A stretch of 48,324 nt of DNA from Patescibacteria group bacterium (GCA_013387215.1 WARW01000010.1:1-48324); one strand, 5' to 3'; counted from the stretch's first letter, positions 40,704-46,967 are shown. The notes: a model not told the origin generated them from the sequence alone. Made by a program: numbers and translations.

Positions 40704-41471
40704 ATGAAATCAATAATTAATTGGCGAATCTTTTTTATTCTTCTAAGTTTAAGTTTATTAAGCGTTCTGGCAGTTTTACCATATGTAATAACACTCCAAG
40801 GTGATACCATAAAACAGTTAAATATACCCATATCTACCATAATAACTGCTCAAACATTTCAATGCTTGATTCTATTTTCTATTACAATCTTTCTAGGATT
40901 ATTTTTAACTAAAAAAAATAATTTCAAGCTTCCATTGCTGGAGGCAATCGCCAATCATAAAGATTATAAAAAAATTCTCCAATCCATTACTGGCAGATCC
41001 GTTCTTTTTGGTGTTGGTGCAACCCTAGCAATTTACGAAACAGACCGCCTCTTTGGAAAATTTGGCGCCTTAATTAGTACCAGTCAAAACCCAGCTCCAA
41101 TCTGGCAGAAACTTCTGGCAGCCATTTATGGCGGTACTACAGAAGAAATATTAATGCGTCTATTTTTAATGTCACTATTTGTCTGGATCAGCACTAAAAT
41201 TATTAAAACCAAACAAAACCAGCCAACTCAAATCGGAATAATAGTCTCCATCGTTCTTGCTTCAATAATCTTCGGCCTCGGACATTTACCAATAACTGCC
41301 TCGTTAACTGCAATCACCCCAATTATAGTTACTAGAGCTGTTATTCTAAACGGAATTGGCGGAGTCGCATTTGGTTGGCTCTTTTGGAAAAAAGGGCTTG
41401 AATCAGCTATGATTGCGCATTTTACTGCTGATATCTTCTTGCTTACAGTTTTACCGCTAGTCTTAAGCTAA
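40704..41471 (+). CDS. CPBP family intramembrane metalloprotease
   Basis: The track starts at 40686, within a TATATT promoter element. The ATG at 40704 (MKSIINWRIFFIL, 255 aa) is 8 nt past it and gives a good first helix. It is a multipass protein with the CPBP/ABI motifs: YGGTTEEILMRLFLMSLFVW (EExxxR), FGLGHLP (motif 2 histidine) and ESAMIAHFTADIFLLTVL (motif 4 histidine). Relatives process membrane proteins, including CAAX processing in eukaryotes and immunity proteins in bacteria; the substrate here is unknown. Confidence 0.87.
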   Translation: MKSIINWRIFFILLSLSLLSVLAVLPYVITLQGDTIKQLNIPISTIITAQTFQCLILFSITIFLGLFLTKKNNFKLPLLEAIANHKDYKKILQSITGRSVLFGVGATLAIYETDRLFGKFGALISTSQNPAPIWQKLLAAIYGGTTEEILMRLFLMSLFVWISTKIIKTKQNQPTQIGIIVSIVLASIIFGLGHLPITASLTAITPIIVTRAVILNGIGGVAFGWLFWKKGLESAMIAHFTADIFLLTVLPLVLS

Positions 41472-41474
41472 CGA

Positions 41475-42080
41475 TTAAGCATTTTTGATTATCTTTTCTA
41501 TTTCCGGAAAATATTCTTGGCTAAAATGACCTTTATTCTCAAAACTTACTAGTTTTGCCAAAGGTAAGGCCTTTTTATATTTCAGCACCTGCTCATACAA
41601 AACTTCAGTATCATCTTTGCTTTGAAGCAAATAAATATTTTTGCATTGATCAGTCATTTTTGATGACAACTCAAACTCAAAATCTCCCAACGACTCTTCA
41701 CTATTGGCTCCATCAAAAGGTGCTGCTACTAAAATAATCGCTTTAATTTTTTTGGGAATAATATTTTCCGACAAATATTTGCTCAAAAATATTCCTCCCA
41801 AAGATTTTCCGATTAATATCAAATCATCATCCAGTTGAGAAATAAGATTATTAAAACATATTGCCCATTCCAAATATTTGGCATTATTTTTGTTTGGCAT
41901 TTGAGCCAGTATCACATCAAAATTATCACCTAAATCTTCTTGCAAATTCTCTTTCCAGTCTTTTTTAAAACGTAATCGATCAAGATAAATTTCGTCTTTT
42001 CGAAGATAATCTATATAGTCATCATAACTATCAAAAGCCATCCCGCCATGTATTACGACCACTTGTTGTTTTGTGTTCAT
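41475..42080 (-). CDS. Serine hydrolase, YdeN/RBBP9-like
   Basis: A 201-residue alpha/beta hydrolase. The N-terminal QVVVIHGGMAFDSYDDYIDYL is the HGG oxyanion region, DDLILIGKSLGGIFLSKYL is the nucleophile elbow (G-K-S-L-G), and SFENKGHFSQEYFPEIEKII carries the histidine. The acid is probably in YLLQSKDDTEVLY. The layout (short, no lid) fits the RBBP9/YdeN group of serine hydrolases. It ends 3 nt from the CPBP gene's 3' end, convergent. Confidence 0.82.
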   Translation of the reverse strand: MNTKQQVVVIHGGMAFDSYDDYIDYLRKDEIYLDRLRFKKDWKENLQEDLGDNFDVILAQMPNKNNAKYLEWAICFNNLISQLDDDLILIGKSLGGIFLSKYLSENIIPKKIKAIILVAAPFDGANSEESLGDFEFELSSKMTDQCKNIYLLQSKDDTEVLYEQVLKYKKALPLAKLVSFENKGHFSQEYFPEIEKIIKNA

Positions 42081-42181
42081 GTTTCAATACATTTTCTCAC
42101 AATTCAATTATTTTTGTTGATTATTTTGGACGATATCGAAACATTTATTGTTAATAATGAAACAAAATTGTATACTTTTTT

Positions 42182-42688
42182 ATGATTTTAACTCAAAAGA
42201 TCATAAAAGCTTTACATATTGCCGCAAAACAACACGAAGGTCAAAAAAGAAAAGATAATATTACTCCTTTCATCGTTCACCCAATTGAAGTGGCATGGTT
42301 AGTTAGCGAGTACTCAAACAATGAAGATATTATTTCAGCTGCTTTACTACATGATGTGGTTGAAGATACTCTCGGTTATTCCTTCAAACAAATGACTTCC
42401 GATTTTGGTGATATGGTAACAACAATTGTCTCTACTATTACTGATCCACCTCATAATAATATGACCTGGAATGAATTGCATAAAAAATGTCTTGAAAAAC
42501 TTAAATCAGGAAATAATGAGTCAGTGTTAATTTTTCTAGCTGACAAATATACCAGTATCAATACTAAGCCAATAGATTTAGATAGAGTTTGGTATTACAA
42601 AGAAATAATTGAAATTGCCAAAAACAGGGAATTTACAAAAAATACGAAATTACTAAAAGAGTTTGAAAAATTAATTCAAAATTATTAG
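42182..42688 (+). CDS. SpoT/MESH1-like HD phosphohydrolase
   Basis: A 168-residue HD protein of the (p)ppGpp-hydrolase type. Motifs: AAKQHEGQKRKDNITPFIVHPIEVAWLV (H33 ligand, R23 region), AALLHDVVEDTLGYS (H57-D58 plus the HDx3ED signature, E61-D62), then LADKYTSINT (D121 ligand, N near 127). These match the hydrolase half of RelA/SpoT and the small alarmone hydrolase MESH1. There is no synthetase domain. TATACT is 4 nt before the ATG (leaderless). Its stop codon directly abuts the convergent tRNA-Gln. Confidence 0.87.
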   Translation: MILTQKIIKALHIAAKQHEGQKRKDNITPFIVHPIEVAWLVSEYSNNEDIISAALLHDVVEDTLGYSFKQMTSDFGDMVTTIVSTITDPPHNNMTWNELHKKCLEKLKSGNNESVLIFLADKYTSINTKPIDLDRVWYYKEIIEIAKNREFTKNTKLLKEFEKLIQNY

Positions 42689-42759
42689 TTGCCCCGCATG
42701 GATTCGAACCACAGTATACAGCTCCAAAGGCTGTTGTCCTACCATTAGACGACGGGGCA
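42689..42759 (-). tRNA. tRNA-Gln(TTG)
   Basis: Acceptor TGCCCCG/CGGGGCA, anticodon loop CTTTGGA giving TTG, T-arm TGTGG-TTCGAAT-CCATG with one mismatch/wobble, and discriminator A. Its 3' end touches the stop codon of the HD gene on the other strand. Confidence 0.93.
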
Positions 42760-42791
42760 ATGTGCCGTTTCTTGCTCCTAGTCCCTTTAGG

Positions 42792-42803
42792 GACGACGGG
42801 GCA
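42792..42803 (-). repeat. Duplicated 12-nt tRNA-Gln 5' end
   Basis: TGCCCCGTCGTC, the first 12 nt of tRNA-Gln (42759-42748), recurs at 42803-42792 just upstream. It is next to a small hairpin (GTCCCT-tta-GGGAC). It looks like a partial duplication of the tRNA 5' end. Confidence 0.5.
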
Positions 42804-42818
42804 GTAACGTGTAATATT

Positions 42819-43187
42819 TTATCCTACAATTTCGCCTTCTTCAACATGCTCTTTAATATCCGATTTCTCCATATGTTCTTTAATAATTTTCCAATTCATT
42901 TGATTAGATCTAAAGAAAACATCTCCAGTTACACCAGCAATAGGCACTAGTCCAATTGCAAAATCCAAAACAAGATTTAAAAGCATTTTATTTACCTTAG
43001 GTTTGGGTAAATTTAATATTTTGGCCACGTAAATTAAATAAAAACCAACCGCTGAACCGATAATATCACCAAATCCGGGAATTAAACTTAAAATAGGATC
43101 TAATCCAAATCTGATTCCAAAAATCTTGAATCTATTGTCTAATAAATCGGCTAAATTCTTTGCTAACCGATAATGAATATCTTTCAT
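42819..43187 (-). CDS. DUF4112 membrane protein
   Basis: A 122-residue protein matching DUF4112: LADLLDNRFKIFGIRFGLDPILSLIPGFGDIIGSAVGFYLIYVAKILNLPK, with the conserved GLD-x2-(L/I)-P-G-x-GD, and the second half VLDFAIGLVPIAGVTGDVFFRSNQMN. Two membrane hairpins are expected; function unknown. Its ATG is only 11 nt past the 3' end of tRNA-Leu(GAG) on the same strand, with no clear SD or -10 in between, and tRNA-Gln follows downstream. So the mRNA may be cut out of a tRNA precursor. Confidence 0.85.
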   Translation of the reverse strand: MKDIHYRLAKNLADLLDNRFKIFGIRFGLDPILSLIPGFGDIIGSAVGFYLIYVAKILNLPKPKVNKMLLNLVLDFAIGLVPIAGVTGDVFFRSNQMNWKIIKEHMEKSDIKEHVEEGEIVG

Positions 43188-43198
43188 TTATTAATAAG

Positions 43199-43280
43199 TG
43201 CCGAAGGAGGGACTTGAACCCCCACGCCTCGCGGCATACGCACCTCAAGCGTACGTGTATACCAATTTCACCACTTCGGC
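43199..43280 (-). tRNA. tRNA-Leu(GAG)
   Basis: Class II tRNA with long variable arm (TGCCGCGAGGCG). Acceptor GCCGAAG/CTTCGGC, anticodon loop TTGAGGT giving GAG, T-arm GGGGG-TTCAAGT-CCCTC, discriminator A. Last of the Gly-Val-Leu series on this strand. Confidence 0.93.
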
Positions 43281-43293
43281 TTATTTTTTAATG

Positions 43294-43366
43294 TGGTCAC
43301 TGAGGGACTCGGACCCCCGACATCTTCGATGTAAACGAAGCGCTCTACCAACTGAGCTAAGTGACC
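43294..43366 (-). tRNA. tRNA-Val(TAC)
   Basis: Acceptor GGTCACT/AGTGACC, D-arm AGCTCAGTTGGTAGAGC, anticodon loop TTTACAT giving TAC, T-arm CGGGGG-TCCGAGT-CCCTC, discriminator A. The T-loop starts TCC rather than TTC, which is unusual. Confidence 0.93.
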
Positions 43367-43385
43367 GAGTACCTTAATTTTAATG

Positions 43386-43458
43386 AGCGGGAAACGGGAT
43401 TCGAACCCGCGGCCTTCTCCTTGGCAAGGAGACGCTCCACCAATTGAGCTATTCCCGC
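43386..43458 (-). tRNA. tRNA-Gly(GCC)
   Basis: Acceptor GCGGGAA/TTCCCGC, anticodon loop TTGCCAA giving GCC, T-arm GCGGG-TTCGAAT-CCCGT, discriminator T. A TTGGTACAAT promoter-like element lies 10 nt upstream (43469-43474). Confidence 0.95.
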
Positions 43459-43492
43459 AATACGGTTTATTGTACCAAATAAATTGTTAATG

Positions 43493-43565
43493 TGCCGAAG
43501 GTTGGAGTCGAACCAACATCCCAGGTTTTTCAGACCAGTGCCGTGACCACCTTGGCTACTTCGGC
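43493..43565 (-). tRNA. tRNA-Phe(GAA)
   Basis: Acceptor GCCGAAG/CTTCGGC, anticodon loop CTGAAAA giving GAA, T-arm GTTGG-TTCGACT-CCAAC, discriminator A. The anticodon stem has one T-T mismatch (CTGGT/ACCTG). Confidence 0.9.
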
Positions 43566-43579
43566 TTACAAGTGTGTTT

Positions 43580-43585
43580 ATTATA
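43580..43585 (-). promoter_or_regulatory. tRNA-Phe promoter -10
   Basis: Minus-strand TTGGTATAATAAACACAC with TATAAT 14 nt before the tRNA. The same TTGGTATAATAAAC-like box precedes tRNA-Leu(UAA), tRNA-Gly(GCC) and tRNA-Glu. Confidence 0.65.
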
Positions 43586-43620
43586 CCAACTTTCTTGAAA
43601 ATGTTACTTTTTAATTTTAA

Positions 43621-43656
43621 AAGAAAAAAGCGGTTTTGCAATGATGCAGGTACCGC
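43621..43656 (-). terminator. Intrinsic terminator of the PurM-like gene
   Basis: The minus strand reads GCGGTACC-TGCA-tcat-TGCA-aAACCGC followed by TTTTTTCTTTT. It separates the PurM-like gene from the tRNA cluster. Confidence 0.8.
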
Positions 43657-43708
43657 CTGGACCCAAACTGATTTTTTCTCAATTCATCCAAATAATATAG
43701 AGTTTTTT

Positions 43709-44821
43709 CTACCTAACTTTTAAGGATGATCCTTTGTATATTAGATTCATTGGATTAATTACGACTCTCTTTTGTTTTGTTTTAGCCATATCAACATAGC
43801 CAGCATTAATCGCTTCTAATCCGCATTTGTTTGCAATATCAATTACTGAAGCAATGTCTAGTTCATTAACATAAATTGCAAACCCGGCACCCATATTAAA
43901 ATTGCCATACATTTCTTTTGTTTTTACAGGTCCATTTTTCTGAATGAATTTAAACACTTCATGAGGTTCAAAAATTTTGTTGATTACATAATCGTACGTT
44001 TCCCCAGCTCTCATTAATTTTCTCCACCCATGACCCGTAATGTTTACAGCATAATTAATTTTTATGCCTTCATCCACACACTCGTCAATAAAAGGTACAT
44101 AAATTGTTGTTGGATCTAAAAGTGCTTCTCCAAACATTCTTCCGTCATTCATTTCTGTCATAAATCCATTAGGCAATTTTCCTGCAATTTCTCTAGCCAT
44201 AGTCAAACCATTAGCATGAATGCCGGAACTTCTGATTAGTATGATTGCATCACCAACTTTGATATTTTCTGAATTAATTATCCTATTTTTAGGACTAATT
44301 ATTCCAGTTGCTGAACCTGCCAAAACTACTGTATGAGGATTAACGATTCCTTTTAGTGTGGGTGTTTCGCCGCCTCCCCAAGTGCATCTCGACATTTCAC
44401 AAGCTTTTTTCCATCCAGATATTAATTCTTGATACCGATATTTGTCTTTAAACCAATCTGAGCTGCCGGCAGCCAAATGCATTGCAACTGATAAAGGCAT
44501 TGCACCCAAAGTAATCAAGTCATTCACAATCATTGCCACAGTGTCTTGAGCAACCTGATCATAATAACTTTTTCCGGTTATTCGATACATTTCATCAGCC
44601 ACTAAGTTCTTTGTTCCCAATCCTTCTTCCACATGAGCCAAATAAAAGTACCGCTGTTCCATTAAAAAAGCGCTTTCCCCGCGGCTTTTTTCAACCACTT
44701 TAAACCCATATTTCGGATTTATTGTGGTTTTTAATGCTGCTTTTTGAGCTTCTTTTTTAAATTTATCCATTGTGCCATAAACCACACCGGTTCCTTCATA
44801 AGTCATTCCTTTTACAGTCAT
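43709..44821 (-). CDS. PurM-like (AIR synthase superfamily) protein
   Basis: The ATG at 44821 (MTVKGMTYEGTG, 370 aa) has AAGGAG 8 nt upstream; the track's GTG at 44830 overlaps the SD. Superfamily marks are VAQDTVAMIVNDLITLGAMPL (cf. GVDTVAMCVND), CTWGGGETPTLKGI (cf. GGETAEM), SATGII, GDAIILIRSSGIHANGLTMAREI and FNMGAGFAIYVNE (cf. FNMGIGM). This is the ATP-binding PurM fold, most like phosphoribosylformylglycinamidine cyclo-ligase (AIR synthase). TYEGTGVVYGTMDKFKKEAQ replaces the usual DYxxAGVDIxxG. No other purine-synthesis gene is in the window, so a different substrate is possible. The leader holds a perfect AGATCG-ctt-CGATCT hairpin (44858-44872). Confidence 0.82.
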   Translation of the reverse strand: MTVKGMTYEGTGVVYGTMDKFKKEAQKAALKTTINPKYGFKVVEKSRGESAFLMEQRYFYLAHVEEGLGTKNLVADEMYRITGKSYYDQVAQDTVAMIVNDLITLGAMPLSVAMHLAAGSSDWFKDKYRYQELISGWKKACEMSRCTWGGGETPTLKGIVNPHTVVLAGSATGIISPKNRIINSENIKVGDAIILIRSSGIHANGLTMAREIAGKLPNGFMTEMNDGRMFGEALLDPTTIYVPFIDECVDEGIKINYAVNITGHGWRKLMRAGETYDYVINKIFEPHEVFKFIQKNGPVKTKEMYGNFNMGAGFAIYVNELDIASVIDIANKCGLEAINAGYVDMAKTKQKRVVINPMNLIYKGSSLKVR

Positions 44822-44857
44822 CAGAATCACTCCTTCTATATTATTGTGTTAAAGTTC

Positions 44858-44872
44858 AGATCGCTTCGATCT
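44858..44872 (-). promoter_or_regulatory. Hairpin in the PurM-like leader
   Basis: AGATCG-aag-CGATCT (minus strand) is a perfect 6-bp stem. It lies between a likely -10 (TAAAAT) and the SD of the PurM-like gene. It could be an operator or an RNA hairpin. Confidence 0.45.
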
Positions 44873-44932
44873 TTATTTACAAGCGTATTTTAGCACCATT
44901 TCTCAATATTTAGGTCTTATTTATTTTATATG

Positions 44933-45016
44933 TGCCACGGGTGGGACTTGAACCCACACGCCCTTGCGGGCACGCCGTTCTGAGCGACGCCTGTATACCA
45001 ATTTCAGCACCATGGC
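44933..45016 (-). tRNA. tRNA-Leu(CAG)
   Basis: Class II tRNA with long variable arm (TGCCCGCAAGGGCG). Acceptor GCCATGG/CCGTGGC, anticodon loop CTCAGAA giving CAG, T-arm GTGGG-TTCAAGT-CCCAC, discriminator A. Confidence 0.93.
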
Positions 45017-45044
45017 AAAAACCTAATCTTATGTATTTTAACCT

Positions 45045-45536
45045 ATGTTAGACTATCTCATGGTTTCTAATCCAAATGATAGGCCAAAAGTTGTTTTAGT
45101 CAATCGCTCTGTCATTATCAATTCCAAAGGCAAAATCCTTCTGATACAGAGAGCAAAAAATGATCGGAATAATGCCAACCTTTGGGAATTACCTGGAGGC
45201 AAGCTTGATGAAGGCCAAGATATTTCTCATGCTCTCGAAAGAGAAGTTCTTGAAGAAACCGGGCTATTAATAAATCCTGTTTCCCGTTCCGCCTATTTTG
45301 AAAGTCTAGTCATCTCCAGTGGACCATATATTGGTCTTCCTTATATTGTCATTATTGGCATCAGTCTTCTGGAAGAAGGTAAAGTCAAATTATCCGAAGA
45401 ACACCAAGATTTTGTATGGGTAGAACTAAAAAACGCCAATAAATACGAGCTAACTTCAGAAACAGAAAAAGCTCTTTTAGTTTTAAAAAAACCAATAACT
45501 AAAATCATTAAAAAATATGAAACTGTCCGAATATAA
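45045..45536 (+). CDS. NUDIX hydrolase
   Basis: A 163-residue NUDIX protein with a perfect box, GGKLDEGQDISHALEREVLEETGL (G-x5-E-x7-REUxEExGU). Around it are VVLVNRSVIINSKGKILLIQRAK and VWVELKNANKYELTSE. It resembles (d)NTP or ADP-sugar pyrophosphatases; the substrate is not clear. TATTTT lies 5 nt before the ATG. It overlaps the second NUDIX gene by 20 nt. Confidence 0.88.
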   Translation: MLDYLMVSNPNDRPKVVLVNRSVIINSKGKILLIQRAKNDRNNANLWELPGGKLDEGQDISHALEREVLEETGLLINPVSRSAYFESLVISSGPYIGLPYIVIIGISLLEEGKVKLSEEHQDFVWVELKNANKYELTSETEKALLVLKKPITKIIKKYETVRI

Positions 45537-46017
45537 AAAACTAAATAATTTTCGGTTTAAGGAAACAACGATTTCTTTTTTAGTCAAAAATAATCAAGTT
45601 TTATTGGCCATGAAAAAACGAGGTTTTGGTGTTGGTAAATGGAATGGAGTTGGTGGCAAAAAAATGCCCAATGAAAGTATTTTGCAGACTGCAACAAGAG
45701 AAGCCAAAGAAGAAATCATGGTTGAACCAATTACCATTCGTCATTGTGCCACAATTTATTTTTATTTACCTCACGATCCAGAACATAATCAAAAAACTTC
45801 TATTTTTATTGTTAATAAATGGAAAGGCAAACCCACTGAAACTGAAGAAATGAGTCCTCGCTGGTTTAATAAATTTCAAATTCCCTACGAATCAATGTGG
45901 TCTGACGATTCAATTTGGCTGCCAAAACTTCTAAACAACGAAAATTTTACCGCCGAGTTCTTGTTTGATAAAGACAACAAAGTTGCCGACTACCTCATCA
46001 CCGATAACGTTAAATAA
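45517..46017 (+). CDS. MTH1-like NUDIX hydrolase
   Basis: A 166-residue NUDIX enzyme close in pattern to eukaryotic MTH1 (NUDT1), which hydrolyses oxidised purine dNTPs. The MTH1-like parts are VLLAMKKRGFGVGKWNGVGGKKMPNE, TEEMSPRWFNKFQIPYESMWSDDSIWLPKLLNNENFTAEFLFD. The NUDIX box GKKMPNESILQTATREAKEEIMV has M where the box normally has G. The WxNGxGGK and MWxDDxxWxP motifs are those that form the nucleobase pocket in MTH1. It starts inside the preceding NUDIX gene, so the two are translationally linked. Confidence 0.88.
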   Translation: MKLSEYKKLNNFRFKETTISFLVKNNQVLLAMKKRGFGVGKWNGVGGKKMPNESILQTATREAKEEIMVEPITIRHCATIYFYLPHDPEHNQKTSIFIVNKWKGKPTETEEMSPRWFNKFQIPYESMWSDDSIWLPKLLNNENFTAEFLFDKDNKVADYLITDNVK

Positions 46018-46055
46018 AAAACCGGCAGACGCACAAATTGTGTCGACCCACCGGT
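46011..46055 (-). terminator. Intrinsic terminator of the gene at 46079
   Basis: Minus strand: ACCGG...CCGGT stem with an inner imperfect hairpin, then TTTTTATTTA. It overlaps the stop codon of the MTH1-like gene on the other strand. Confidence 0.7.
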
Positions 46056-46064
46056 AAAACAAAA

Positions 46065-46080
46065 AAGAAAGGGGGTGATC
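46065..46080. promoter_or_regulatory. Extended SD-like/anti-SD-like element
   Basis: The plus strand reads AGAAAGGGGGTGATC, matching the complement of the 16S rRNA 3' end (AGAAAGGAGGTGATC) at 14 of 15 positions, with the mismatch replaceable by a G-U pair. No normal ORF follows on the plus strand. On the minus strand it gives an anti-SD-like GATCACCCCCTTTCT at the very end of gene 46079. Confidence 0.5.
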
Positions 46081-46483
46081 AATAAACGTACTCACATATT
46101 TTAAATAAAGATTTTCTATAGCCCAAATCGAGTTTAGTTGAATCTAGTTTCCGACTCATATCTTGTATTCTTTGCCACGGCAAATTTTCCACCAATTTAT
46201 AGAAATTCCAAAATTCATCAAAGTTTCTTAACCTAATTGAGTTAATTCGTGAAAGCATTTGATTGCAAATTTGAATGTAATAATTTTCAAAATGAAAAAC
46301 CATATCTTTTCTTTCCAGAATTCGATTTTTTTCTTTAGTTAAATTATTAAGACGATAAATTAAAATGTTTTTAGTTAAAAACAAAGCGGCTTTTTCACCA
46401 CCTTCTTTGTTTCTAAAGAGAACATCAATGGCATGAATACCATCCCTCAACATAATGATGTCAAAATTTAATTCGTCCATCAT
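46079..46483 (-). CDS. Hypothetical helical protein with strong SD
   Basis: A 134-residue, predominantly helical, soluble protein of unknown function, with regions such as ALFLTKNILIYRLNNLTKEKNRILERKD and NQMLSRINSIRLRNFDEFWNFYKLVENLPWQRIQDMSRKL. It has an SD (AAGAAAGGGAGG) 7 nt before the first of two ATG codons, and a leader of roughly 75 nt behind TATACT. The SD can pair over 9 bp with CCCTTTCTT at the 3' end of the same mRNA. An intrinsic terminator closes the transcript. Confidence 0.6.
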   Translation of the reverse strand: MMDELNFDIIMLRDGIHAIDVLFRNKEGGEKAALFLTKNILIYRLNNLTKEKNRILERKDMVFHFENYYIQICNQMLSRINSIRLRNFDEFWNFYKLVENLPWQRIQDMSRKLDSTKLDLGYRKSLFKICEYVY

Positions 46484-46620
46484 AAAAAAACCTCCCTTTC
46501 TTGATTTTAAAAGTACTAAAGCGTTTACGACTCATGCAGTTTGCGTCAAAACACCCAAAGTACTGGAAGTATACTACTAAAAATTTTTATTGGAGAATCA
46601 AATTATTACAAAAACGTTGG

Positions 46621-46691
46621 AGCGGGTAGGGGGAATCGGACCCCCGCCAAAAGATTGGAAATCTTTTGTTCTACCACTAAACTATACCCGC
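46621..46691 (-). tRNA. tRNA-Gly(TCC)
   Basis: Acceptor GCGGGTA/TACCCGC, anticodon loop TTTCCAA giving TCC, T-arm GGGGG-TCCGATT-CCCCC, discriminator T. With tRNA-Gly(GCC) it covers most glycine codons. Confidence 0.93.
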
Positions 46692-46726
46692 AAATCTTTA
46701 AAATTTTACAAGCAGAGTCGGGTTGA

Positions 46727-46779
46727 GAATCGAAATTTCCATTCGATTCGAAATCCAGCGAAGTTTTGCTTGCAAAACT
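46727..46779. repeat. Two tight inverted repeats between tRNA genes
   Basis: GAATCGAA-atttcca-TTCGATTC (46727-46749) and AGTTTTGC-tt-GCAAAACT (46762-46779) are both perfect 8-bp palindromic arms. They fill the 91-nt gap between tRNA-Pro and tRNA-Gly(TCC). They may separate the tRNAs or be processing signals. Confidence 0.5.
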
Positions 46780-46782
46780 GAG

Positions 46783-46856
46783 TCGGGGATATAGGATTCG
46801 AACCTACAGCCTCACGGTCCCAAACCGTGCGCGCTAGCCAATTGCGCCAATCCCCG
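46783..46856 (-). tRNA. tRNA-Pro(TGG)
   Basis: Acceptor CGGGGAT/ATCCCCG, anticodon loop TTTGGGA giving TGG, T-arm GTAGG-TTCGAAT-CCTAT with one wobble, discriminator A. Confidence 0.95.
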
Positions 46857-46863
46857 TATTGTG

Positions 46864-46948
46864 TGCCGCTGGCGGGGGTCGAACCCACACGCTTTTTGAG
46901 AGCACAAGATTTTAAGTCTTGCGTGTATACCAATTTCACCACAGCGGC
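46864..46948 (-). tRNA. tRNA-Leu(TAA)
   Basis: Class II tRNA with long variable arm (TGCTCTCAAAAAGCG). Acceptor GCCGCTG/CAGCGGC, anticodon loop CTTAAAA giving TAA, T-arm GTGGG-TTCGACC-CCCGC with imperfect pairing, discriminator A. Its promoter box CTATAATAAACGCAC lies 13 nt upstream. Confidence 0.93.
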
Positions 46949-46961
46949 AAACAGTGCGTTT

Positions 46962-46967
46962 ATTATA
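46962..46967 (-). promoter_or_regulatory. tRNA-Leu(TAA)-Pro-Gly promoter -10
   Basis: Minus-strand TTGCTATAATAAACGCAC, TATAAT 13 nt before tRNA-Leu(TAA). It is almost the same box as that of tRNA-Phe. Confidence 0.65.

Noticed and set aside
43357-43641. 94-aa minus-strand ORF in the track
   Set aside because: It runs through tRNA-Gly(GCC) and tRNA-Phe; its peptide is translated tRNA (e.g. VAGIAQLVERL...NPVSRS).
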